Of a stretch of 6,758 nt of DNA, positions 1 to 5,104 are shown piece after piece (positions within the stretch are counted from its first letter, which is position 1; each line of letters begins with the position of its first letter). Made by a program: the position numbers and the translations under genes. Source of the stretch: Rhodospirillales bacterium (GTDB lineage: Bacteria; Pseudomonadota; Alphaproteobacteria; Rhodospirillales_A; Casp-alpha2); NCBI GenBank assembly GCA_016763915.1, contig JAESSX010000105.1, positions 1 through 6,758 of the forward strand. The letters run 5' to 3'. Under the pieces are notes generated by a model that was not told where the DNA came from, did not search any database, and worked only from the letters and a program-made list of their open reading frames with translations.

Positions 1-90
1 GATTTCGTGCACCTGTTGTTCGGCTCCATCGCGGCGTTATTTTTCTTTACCGTGCTGTTCCAGGACGTGCTGGAACTGGTCCGGTTTTAG
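1..90 (+). CDS. C-terminal end of a membrane protein (partial, 5' end outside window)
   Basis: Frame 1 is open from the first base and stops at TAG (88-90), giving 29 residues that end in QDVLELVRF. Residues from about LLFGSIAALFFFTVLF form a convincing hydrophobic helix, followed by a short charged tail, so this is the last membrane segment and cytoplasmic or periplasmic end of an integral membrane protein. Codon use (GTG, CTG, GCG, GGC) fits real coding sequence. Too little is present to name the family. It runs toward the minus-strand pentapeptide gene, so the two are convergent, with about 106 bp between their stops. No good terminator with a U-tract is visible after it. Confidence 0.6.
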   Translation, partial: DFVHLLFGSIAALFFFTVLFQDVLELVRF

Positions 91-185
91 GCCCCCGGAT
101 TCAGGGCAGGAAACCCTTTTCAACCGGAATTACCCAGACCGTGAACGAGAGCAATGTCGAACAGGATCGGCTTGTATTGTGATCG

Positions 186-207
186 GCCGGAAAGGGCTAT
201 TTCCGGC
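186..207 (-). other. Hairpin spanning the stop codon of the pentapeptide-repeat gene
   Basis: GCCGGAAA (186-193) pairs perfectly with TTTCCGGC (200-207) around a 6-nt loop that contains the TAG stop of the minus-strand gene. The 8-bp stem is stable, but no U-rich tract follows on either strand, so it is not a classical intrinsic terminator. It could protect the 3' end of the mRNA or act with Rho between the two convergent genes. Confidence 0.3.
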
Positions 208-691
208 ACTTGCCGACGGAACCGCCCTTGCACTGGGTCTTGCCGTCGGTCCAGGTGGCATCCGACATCCTGACGGCGTTCAGCTTGGCTCCCTTCAATT
301 TGGCGCCGGTGAGATTGCTTCGCTCCAGGTTGGCGCCTTCCAGGTTGGCGCCTGAAAGATCGGCGCCCGAAAGGTTGGAGTCCTTGATGATGGCCTTATT
401 GAGCCTGGCTCTTTTCAAGTTCGCCCCCGACAAATCGACGTTCGAAAGGTCGGCGCCGCGAAGGTCGGCCTTTTCAAGATTGATGCCCTTCAATTTGGAA
501 TGGTGCAGGACGATATCGTCCATCACCGCTCCACTCAGATCGGCACCCTCGAAATTTTTCCGGGCGAATTCGCATTTTGACCAAACCACGAAGGCCCCCG
601 GCGGATCGTAACATTCAGCAACGGCCGGTGCAGTCACCACTAACCCCATGACCGAAAGGGCCCAAAACACAAATACTGAGTTTATTTTCAT
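197..691 (-). CDS. Secreted pentapeptide-repeat protein
   Basis: 164 residues. Residues 1-25 are a Sec signal peptide: a Lys near the start, a hydrophobic core (VFVFWALSVMGLVV) and an APAVA cleavage site before Glu26. There is no lipobox, so the mature protein is probably periplasmic or secreted and soluble. From about residue 42 to 144 the chain follows the A(D/N)LXX pattern (GADLSGANLEGANLERSNL and similar). That is about 20 pentapeptides, or five coils of a right-handed quadrilateral beta-helix. The ends carry Cys27 and Cys40 before the repeats and Cys154 and Cys162 in the tail after a WTDGKTQC motif; this tail is common in the family, and the cysteines could form disulfide caps. The ATG is preceded by GAGGTGA with suitable spacing. 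The gene lies alone downstream of the 58-aa gene, with about 128 bp between them. Pentapeptide proteins have many roles; the function here is unknown, and the export signal argues against a gyrase-protecting Qnr-type role. Confidence 0.88.
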   Translation of the reverse strand: MKINSVFVFWALSVMGLVVTAPAVAECYDPPGAFVVWSKCEFARKNFEGADLSGAVMDDIVLHHSKLKGINLEKADLRGADLSNVDLSGANLKRARLNKAIIKDSNLSGADLSGANLEGANLERSNLTGAKLKGAKLNAVRMSDATWTDGKTQCKGGSVGKCRK

Positions 692-796
692 GGGCTCACC
701 TCAATCAATCAGATCCTTAGTGGAACTTCCAACAGACGTGAAGGGCCCTTAAGGCCCATCAAATTGAAACATTCTTCCCACTCAAAGGGTTTGACG

Positions 797-817
797 ATCA
801 CCTCCGGCCAAGGTGAT
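797..817 (-). other. Hairpin directly after the 58-aa gene
   Basis: ATCACCT (797-803) and AGGTGAT (811-817) form a perfect 7-bp stem with a 7-nt loop, starting 2 nt beyond the TAA stop of the minus-strand 58-aa gene. The position is right for a terminator, but the bases beyond the stem on the minus strand (CGTCAAACCCTTTG) lack a proper U-tract. It may act as a weak terminator or as a 3'-end stabiliser. A second short dyad (CCTTAAGG, 747-754) lies further downstream. Confidence 0.3.
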
Positions 818-819
818 TA

Positions 820-996
820 TTATTTCAAATACATCGACAACCAAACCCCGCCGCCGAGAACGATGGTAATACCGACAACAATAATGCCCATAACCATGAG
901 CTGCTTGCCGGCCGACGGTACAGGATTTTCAGCTGATTCATCTGGTGCTTGTGGTGCGGTTTCTTGCGATGTTTCTGGTGTGTTTTCTTCCGACAT
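820..996 (-). CDS. Small single-pass membrane protein, 58 aa
   Basis: The minus-strand frame ATG (996-994) to TAA (822-820) encodes 58 residues. Residues 1-30 are hydrophilic and rich in Glu, Pro, Gln and Ser/Thr (MSEENTPETSQETAPQAPDE at the start), so they are acidic and probably disordered. Residues 33-54 (LMVMGIIVVGITIVLGGGVW) are one strong transmembrane helix, and only a few residues (SMYLK) follow it. This is a tail-anchored layout with the acidic tail most likely in the cytoplasm. A GGGAG Shine-Dalgarno lies 8 nt before the ATG, and a second TAA immediately follows the stop. Both support a real gene despite its size. It lies 130 bp downstream of the TPR gene on the same strand and could be its last cistron or have its own promoter. 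No family is recognised. The overlapping plus-strand frame of 82 codons is judged to be a shadow. Confidence 0.75.
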   Translation of the reverse strand: MSEENTPETSQETAPQAPDESAENPVPSAGKQLMVMGIIVVGITIVLGGGVWLSMYLK

Positions 997-1126
997 GAAA
1001 GGCTCCCTTTAACTCAGTACAAATTAGTCTTTTTAAAAGGTTATCCAATCGGTCCCCCATTTAAAGGGTGTCTTTATGATGGCATTTCCAGGGCTCTTTG
1101 CCAACCGACCAATTCATCCAAAACCG

Positions 1127-1783
1127 CTAATAAGGCTTATACATCCGCTGTTCGGAGTCCTTTTCCGGCACACAGAACAGGCGTTCGGACTCAGGCATGG
1201 CCAATTGCTTTTGCATATAAACGGCGCGCAGGCGGATTGTCGACGGCCGGGGGGTGCCGTAAATGACCTTTTCAATAATGTTGGGCCCATCGATCGCAGG
1301 TTCGTCTATTTGCAACGCCCGAACGTAATCGGCAAACGCCTTTTCGAAGTGCGCGGACGTGCCCCCGAGCCGGCATCCCATGCGGTTGTACATCGTGCCC
1401 CGGTTGGCGTAGGCGGCGGCATGAACGGCTACCCCCGTAATATCGTCGCTTTCCAGGTTGGTCTCGAGAAATTTGATCAAATAGGTGAACTCGCTCTCTG
1501 CTTCGGTGTAGCGTTCGCTCTGCAAAAACACCAGCGCGCGGCCCATCAGGGCGCCACGGTGATCGGGAGACTTCTTGAGCGCCATGTTAAAGCGTTCCAG
1601 GGCGGTGTCATATTCACCGTCGCCAAAGAGGATGTCGCCCTGGCGGACTTCGTAATCGCCTTCAGGCGCCTGAACATAGCTTCCGGTCACGGCCCAGAAC
1701 GTGAATCCGCCAACGGTGAGTAAGGCCATCAGGATGATGAATCGGCGCAGCACCCTTGGATCGGTGTAGCCTTTCAGGATCAT
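1127..1783 (-). CDS. Inner-membrane-anchored tetratricopeptide-repeat (TPR) protein
   Basis: 218 residues from the ATG at 1783. The frame extends 17 codons further upstream, but this ATG has a strong GGAGG site 7 nt before it (cGGAGGgaatctATG), so it is the better start. Residues 14-34 (RFIILMALLTVGGFTFWAVTG) form one transmembrane anchor after a basic N-terminus, which places the rest in the periplasm. TPR-like helix pairs follow: about 43-74 (GDILFGDGEYDTALERFNMA), 75-108 and 121-160 (NRGTMYNRMG then FEKAFADYVRALQID). The final part (about 175-218) is not repeat-like. Its start overlaps the stop of the 81-aa gene as ATGA, so translation is coupled. TPR proteins hold protein complexes together; the partner is probably the 81-aa membrane protein, and possibly the symporter upstream. 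The specific role is unknown. Confidence 0.87.
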   Translation of the reverse strand: MILKGYTDPRVLRRFIILMALLTVGGFTFWAVTGSYVQAPEGDYEVRQGDILFGDGEYDTALERFNMALKKSPDHRGALMGRALVFLQSERYTEAESEFTYLIKFLETNLESDDITGVAVHAAAYANRGTMYNRMGCRLGGTSAHFEKAFADYVRALQIDEPAIDGPNIIEKVIYGTPRPSTIRLRAVYMQKQLAMPESERLFCVPEKDSEQRMYKPY

Positions 1784-2025
1784 AGATTCCCTCCGAACAG
1801 GACCCCGCCGTATACGGCGGCGAAAACCAGGCATAATAGCCCCGACGTGACGGCGGCGCGGCTTTTCAGGTGGTTCTTCATTTTCTCGTCGGGAAGCTGG
1901 CCGGCCCGTCGCTGTTCACGGCGAACCGCCAGCACCCAGATCATATGCCTGACGGGGAAAAACAGCGCCGCCGCCAGGGCCATCGACCAAAGCCATCGGT
2001 AATCAGGTGAAAGCATGCCTTCCAT
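1780..2025 (-). CDS. Small membrane protein with two transmembrane helices, 81 aa
   Basis: 81 residues. Helix 1 spans about 12-34 (LWSMALAAALFFPVRHMIWV) and helix 2 about 57-77 (AVTSGLLCLVFAAVYGGVLF). The loop between them is highly basic (RREQRRAGQ... KMKNHLKSR), so by the positive-inside rule it is cytoplasmic, with both ends outside. The ATG at 2025 has AGGG 8 nt upstream. An in-frame ATG at 2016 is possible, but its purine-rich stretch is too close. The last four bases are shared with the TPR gene (ATGA), indicating an operon of two. It follows the symporter gene by 112 bp, with an intrinsic terminator between them. Size and two-helix layout recall the small partner proteins (such as DUF4212) found with SSS symporters, but the sequence is not recognisably DUF4212 and it lies downstream, so homology is not claimed. 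Confidence 0.85.
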   Translation of the reverse strand: MEGMLSPDYRWLWSMALAAALFFPVRHMIWVLAVRREQRRAGQLPDEKMKNHLKSRAAVTSGLLCLVFAAVYGGVLFGGNL

Positions 2026-2051
2026 GGATTTAGCCCTAAAAATAAGCGTGT

Positions 2052-2071
2052 GGCCGTTACGAAAAACGGCC
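2052..2071 (-). other. Hairpin in the leader of the 81-aa gene
   Basis: GGCCGTT (2052-2058) and AACGGCC (2065-2071) form a perfect 7-bp stem around ACGAAA. On the minus strand it comes just after the T-run of the symporter terminator and about 27 nt before the ATG of the 81-aa gene. A weaker T-run (CTTATTTTT) follows about 6 nt after the stem, so it could be a second, weaker terminator or a 5'-UTR stem. Confidence 0.3.
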
Positions 2072-2079
2072 GGAATGGT

Positions 2080-2112
2080 AAAAAAGTGGGGGAAGGGTGA
2101 TGCCCTTCCCCC
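2080..2112 (-). terminator. Intrinsic terminator of the symporter gene
   Basis: On the minus strand GGGGGAAGGG and CCCTTCCCCC form a perfect 10-bp stem (2103-2112 with 2088-2097) closing a 5-nt loop. AC and then six T residues (2085-2080) follow. This is a textbook Rho-independent terminator starting 25 bp after the symporter stop codon. It implies that most symporter transcripts end here, so the 81-aa/TPR pair is reached by read-through or has its own promoter. Confidence 0.87.
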
Positions 2113-2137
2113 GAAATCGTCATGTCCGTTTAGACTA

Positions 2138-4126
2138 TCAGCGTTGGGCCTGTTCTTCGGCCGTGTCGCCGATATCTTCCACCAGAGCCTCGATTTCAGT
2201 TTCGGGGATGGTGGACATATTCATCTTGAAGGCAAGGAACCACATCATGCCCACCCCCAAGAGCCAGAACAGTATCTGCCAGGCCCAGATGGAGGGCATG
2301 CCAAAGGTCCAGTTCTCGAGGCCGGCATTCGGCGCGCCGAAGATGTCGTTGCCGATAACGGCGCCAGGGCCGATACCGAAGAACATCCACGCCAACGTAA
2401 TCGCCCACGCAACCGGGATTAGCCCCTTCTTCGACGCCGGAAGGCTGGCGTGTTCCCTCAAGAAGTTGTGATACTTCATGCGATGGGCCATCGCCTGTTC
2501 GCTTTGCGTCATCGACGAAACGATGATGCAGGTTGTGGCGTTAAGGAGCATGCCCCAACCGGCCGAGTGGATGGTGAACGGCCAGCGACCCCAGAAGCCA
2601 AGGCCCATGTCGTTGAGTATCCCAAGGCCGAACTTCTCGGTGAAGATCACGCCGATAATGCCGGCCAACAGGCCATAGGTGGCGCCTTGACGGGTGATCC
2701 ACGGGAACCAGCAAACGGCCGCCAAAGGCGTCCACATCTGGAAGCCGAAAGCTACGGCCAGACCGCCCAACAGCACCAGGGCGTCACGCGAATACGTGGC
2801 CACCAACAGCGCGCTGACGACGATAAAGCCGACGCCCATGCGCCCGGCCAGCTTCTGCATTTTATGCGTCGAAGCCGGATTCAGATACCGCTTGTAGAGG
2901 TCGCGGGTCAGAATCCCGCCGGCCGTCGACATGTATGCCGCACCGGTGGACTGCATGGCCGCAAGAGCACAAACCGCCAACAGTCCGACCAACCATGGTG
3001 AACCCTCGGAAATCATGTTCATGTAATGCGGCACGATCGAGTCCGGCTTCGCGGCGATCGATCCCGGAAGCACGTCGGCCAACGCAAGGCCTGCTTTTGT
3101 CACCGCCGGGTTAGCCCCCAGCAGGTGCCCGCCCATGCCCGTGAACGCCGTGAAGAAGAACAAGATGAACCCGATCCCGAAGGACGAGGCCCAGACCTGC
3201 TGCGGTGCGAACGGCCGGGGGTCGGTGTTTGAGAACGACCACATGGTGAACGCCGGGGCCGATTGAATGCCCATCAGCGCGAACATGTAGGTCAGGCACA
3301 TGATGCCGGTCCAAAGTCCGCCGACCGGTGTCTGTTTGCCAAGTCCCGCCGTCCATTGGATGACACCGGGTATGGCGAAGTAGGCGTTGTAGTCACCGCC
3401 GCCATAGCCCTGGGTAGTGCCCCACTTGCCGACGTCGGACGCCGCCAGTTTAGCCAGACCCGCCTGCAGCTCATTCCAACCGCCCAACGCGTTCAACGCG
3501 ATGGAACCGTAGATGATGATGCCCATGGCAAGCAGGATACACTGCAGGGTGTCCACGTAGGCCACGGCGCGTAGGCCGCCCGAAGCCACGTAAATGAACA
3601 CCACGATCGACAGGATCCACATGCCTACGGCCTGGGTGAACATGCCATCGGGGAAGCCCTCGGTCACGGTGATGACGTTGAACAGATACCCGGAGGCTCC
3701 CAACTGCACGCCAAGATACGGAATGGAATACAGCAGGGCCACGACCACCGTCAGGATGCGGATGGCGTCACCCTGGAAATAAGACCCCAGCATCTCTCCC
3801 GGGGTCACGAACCCGAAGCGTTTGCCCAGCATCCACTGCCGCTTAAGGAATATGACTCCGGTGAACGGAATGGTGATGGCGTAGAAGGATGCATAGGCAT
3901 ACTGGAACCCATCGCGATACACCAGACCCGGATGGCCCATAAAGGTCCAACCAGAGAACGATGTGGCGGTGGCCGCCAGGATAAACACCCACATGGATAA
4001 TCTTCGACCGGCGATAAAGTAATCGCTAGCCGTTTTTGCCATTTGCGCGCTCCGCCAGCCCCAATAAATGCAGTAGACCCAGTAGAGCACCACGAAAATG
4101 AACAACCAGATAATTTTCGCTTCCAA
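2138..4126 (-). CDS. Sodium:solute symporter family (SSS/SSF, SLC5-type) transporter
   Basis: 662 residues with about 13-14 hydrophobic segments, in the inner membrane. The family imports small solutes (for example carboxylates, amino acids or sugars) with Na+; the substrate here is not evident. The first helix (4-24) is followed by the typical KTASDYFIAGRRLSMW segment and by the unwound helix with AATATSFSGWTFMGHPGLVY (51-70), the usual SSS core start. At 389-414, AAMQSTGAAYMSTAGGILTR leads into DLYKRY. Ser400 and Thr401 sit where PutP Ser340/Thr341 bind Na+ (Na2 site). Beyond the 13-helix core there is an extra C-terminal part with two hydrophobic stretches (about 568-592 and 612-634) and an acidic tail. 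The start codon is TTG at 4126-4124, supported by AGGGGAG 7 nt upstream; the next in-frame Met (29) would remove helix 1. An intrinsic terminator follows. This is not a close ActP match; ActP is shorter, about 550 aa. Confidence 0.93.
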   Translation of the reverse strand: MEAKIIWLFIFVVLYWVYCIYWGWRSAQMAKTASDYFIAGRRLSMWVFILAATATSFSGWTFMGHPGLVYRDGFQYAYASFYAITIPFTGVIFLKRQWMLGKRFGFVTPGEMLGSYFQGDAIRILTVVVALLYSIPYLGVQLGASGYLFNVITVTEGFPDGMFTQAVGMWILSIVVFIYVASGGLRAVAYVDTLQCILLAMGIIIYGSIALNALGGWNELQAGLAKLAASDVGKWGTTQGYGGGDYNAYFAIPGVIQWTAGLGKQTPVGGLWTGIMCLTYMFALMGIQSAPAFTMWSFSNTDPRPFAPQQVWASSFGIGFILFFFTAFTGMGGHLLGANPAVTKAGLALADVLPGSIAAKPDSIVPHYMNMISEGSPWLVGLLAVCALAAMQSTGAAYMSTAGGILTRDLYKRYLNPASTHKMQKLAGRMGVGFIVVSALLVATYSRDALVLLGGLAVAFGFQMWTPLAAVCWFPWITRQGATYGLLAGIIGVIFTEKFGLGILNDMGLGFWGRWPFTIHSAGWGMLLNATTCIIVSSMTQSEQAMAHRMKYHNFLREHASLPASKKGLIPVAWAITLAWMFFGIGPGAVIGNDIFGAPNAGLENWTFGMPSIWAWQILFWLLGVGMMWFLAFKMNMSTIPETEIEALVEDIGDTAEEQAQR

Positions 4127-4133
4127 GACTTTT

Positions 4134-4140
4134 CTCCCCT
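4134..4140 (-). promoter_or_regulatory. Ribosome binding site that fixes the TTG start of the symporter
   Basis: On the minus strand AGGGGAG lies 7 nt before TTG (AGGGGAGaaaagtcTTG). No ATG or GTG in the same frame is as well placed, and the first transmembrane helix begins right after this TTG. A TTG start usually lowers expression somewhat, which suits a membrane transporter. Confidence 0.8.
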
Positions 4141-4204
4141 ATCTGTTGGTTCCCTTAAAATGACTCGGCCGAAACCGGGTCTCTCAAAAGTCGCAAACCA
4201 AAGG

Positions 4205-4221
4205 GTTCCACGGAACATTCC
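4205..4221. promoter_or_regulatory. Overlapping inverted half-sites upstream of the symporter
   Basis: GTTCC-AC-GGAAC (4205-4216) is a dyad whose right arm also pairs with the next element as GGAA-CA-TTCC (4212-4221). This makes three alternating TTCC/GGAA/TTCC half-sites in 17 bp, about 80-95 bp before the symporter start. The position suits an operator for a dimeric regulator, but the regulator is unknown and the match could be chance. Confidence 0.22.
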
Positions 4222-4424
4222 GCGCAACCCCAGGATATGGGCTGAAGATACAGTCTGGATGTTTCTCCCCGGCCTTGACGGCCTGTTATTCCTGCTGAAC
4301 GCAATCAAACACTGCCGGCCCGAACCAACGGACCAGCCTGGAACTATTTACAACTGACAGGGGTTGTCTCCTAAAAAACACAGCCATGCTTCCTCGCGTC
4401 TTAATTGCGCTTAAACTTTAGCCC

Positions 4425-4471
4425 GTGCCTTCCCCGGTCCACTGAAACCGGGCACCTCTGGATTAGAGGTG
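4425..4471. repeat. Two adjacent stem-loops
   Basis: CCCGGT (4433-4438) pairs with ACCGGG (4447-4452), with an outer GTGC/GCAC pairing (4425-4428 with 4452-4455) possible. Directly after it, CACCTCT (4453-4459) pairs with AGAGGTG (4465-4471) around GGATT. The second stem is followed on the plus strand by TAGTTTTATTA, so it is terminator-like in that direction, although no plus-strand gene is seen before it. This could be a small structured RNA, an attenuator or the end of a decayed mobile element. None can be chosen from sequence alone. Confidence 0.35.
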
Positions 4472-4532
4472 TAGTTTTATTACCATAAATACCGTCTCAG
4501 GCACAACAATCCTTCGCCCCGTTCGTTAACAA

Positions 4533-4554
4533 TACCCCCGCATTTTCAGGGGTA
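4533..4554. repeat. Inverted repeat TACCCC/GGGGTA
   Basis: TACCCC (4533-4538) and GGGGTA (4549-4554) form a perfect 6-bp inverted repeat with a 10-nt spacer (CGCATTTTCA). The 16-bp centre-to-centre spacing between half-sites is compatible with a regulator site or a small hairpin. It stands just before the 24-bp tandem repeat. Confidence 0.28.
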
Positions 4555-4564
4555 ATACAATTGG

Positions 4565-4610
4565 CCGCAGTCGCACAATTGCGGATTCCCGCAGTCGCAC
4601 AATTGCGGAT
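4565..4610. repeat. Two tandem copies of a 22-bp unit, period 24 bp
   Basis: The unit begins CCGCAGTCGCACAATTGCGG and ends AT. It occurs identically at 4565-4586 and 4589-4610, separated by TC. Each unit has inverted ends (CCGCA...TGCGG), so each copy can fold as a small hairpin. A partial third copy of its ACAATTG core lies at 4557-4563. Two perfect copies in non-coding DNA suggest a recent duplication or paired protein-binding sites. Confidence 0.7.
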
Positions 4611-4734
4611 CAAGGCCCCGGCGGCGCACTTGAAAGCATTTTATCCAGCGCCTTTCCGGGCATTTCGGTTACGGTAAACCAAGGCCCGGCATTTGCCTTT
4701 TAAAGGGTCTCTCGGGGGTTTTGTTCGCATGTGC

Positions 4735-4772
4735 AAATATCTGTATTCATATAAAAAATATCTGTAATCACA
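4735..4772. repeat. AT-rich direct repeat, 21-bp spacing, upstream of the CBS-like start
   Basis: AAATATCTGTATTCATA (4735-4751) and AAATATCTGTAATCACA (4756-4772) match at 15 of 17 positions. Their 21-bp offset is two helical turns, so both would face the same side of the DNA. The block is the most AT-rich part of the window and ends about 50 bp before the ATG at 4824. A weak promoter can be drawn across it (TTGTTC, 17 bp, TATTCA). It may be a tandem operator or activator site of the relic gene. Confidence 0.4.
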
Positions 4773-4823
4773 AAAAATTGAAGGCCTCTTACACGCCAAA
4801 ACGACAGGACGGTGAGACCGCCG

Positions 4824-4950
4824 ATGGAATCGCGTACCGCCATTTTCAGCAAACTGGCACGCGACTTCATGCGCGCCATGCCGCTGGCGGTCGGCTGCGG
4901 AACGCCGATCGGCGAGGCGGCGCGCTTCTGACCGACGAAACGAACCGCAG
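4824..4950 (+). pseudogene. Broken 5' end of a CBS-domain gene (DUF294-type nucleotidyltransferase family?)
   Basis: ATG at 4824 is preceded by GGTGAG with a 7-nt gap. It opens 35 codons starting MESRTAIFSKLARDFMRAMP and ending VGCGTPIGEAARF before TGA (4929-4931). The DFM...P.AV..GTPIGEAA pattern resembles the start of a CBS domain (strand, then helix). If one base is lost near 4925, the neighbouring frame continues as LLTDE, which completes the expected EAARLLTDE helix. After that the match fades and no second CBS strand, later domain or intact frame appears before ettA. The likely reading is an N-terminal remnant after a frameshift and deletion. CBS/DUF294 proteins are frequent neighbours of SSS symporters, which makes this identity more plausible. 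The alternative is a chance 35-codon ORF. Family assignment is by motif recall only. Confidence 0.42.
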
Positions 4951-5104
4951 GATTTATAAGATCGGTGACCGTTGGCATTCGCACCGGAACGGCCCCCCCG
5001 AACCAATCTTCGCGTTACGAAGGCCGCGCCGGTAGGCTATCTAGGCACCGAAATTTCAGTCCGGCCCCCGGTGATCCCTGCCAAGCCCCGAACGGAGACC
5101 TTAA

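Larger units (their letters stand above)
4127..4823. other. Long intergenic region between the symporter and the CBS-like relic
   Basis: About 700 bp with no frame that looks like a conserved gene. The frames crossing it on both strands extend into the symporter coding region and have shadow-like composition. It must contain the symporter promoter (minus strand), but no convincing -35/-10 pair or sigma-54 GG/GC site was found. A 33-codon minus-strand frame (4387-4286, starting MAVFFRRQPLSVV) has GAGGA only 4 nt before its ATG. It is a weak candidate for a leader peptide or chance ORF. The part from 4425 to 4690 is unusually rich in inverted and direct repeats, listed separately. The composition is more AT-rich than the flanking genes. 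Confidence 0.6.

Noticed and set aside
210..611. 133-codon plus-strand frame opposite the pentapeptide gene
   Set aside because: Its repeated RSAP/RLAP pattern is simply the antisense of the pentapeptide repeats.
764..1012. 82-codon plus-strand frame over the 58-aa gene
   Set aside because: No convincing ribosome binding site or domain. The minus-strand frame has a Shine-Dalgarno, a clear membrane helix and a tandem stop.
1076..1723. 215-codon plus-strand frame opposite the TPR gene
   Set aside because: The minus strand has a coupled start, strong ribosome binding site, transmembrane anchor and TPR pattern. The plus frame has none of these.
2450..3001. 183-codon plus-strand frame inside the symporter gene
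   Set aside because: Composition rich in His, Arg, Gln and Pro is the usual antisense of a membrane protein gene. The symporter is unambiguous on the other strand.
4381..4500. Insertion-sequence terminus
   Set aside because: The stem-loops are reminiscent of element ends, but no transposase frame, matching opposite terminus or target duplication is visible. A database search would be needed.
4425..4610. CRISPR array
   Set aside because: Only two repeat copies with a 2-bp gap, no spacers of constant length and no cas genes.
4700..4984. 94-codon minus-strand frame over the CBS-like relic
   Set aside because: It runs through the AT-rich repeats and reads as antisense of the CBS-like start; no ribosome binding site was found at its ATG.
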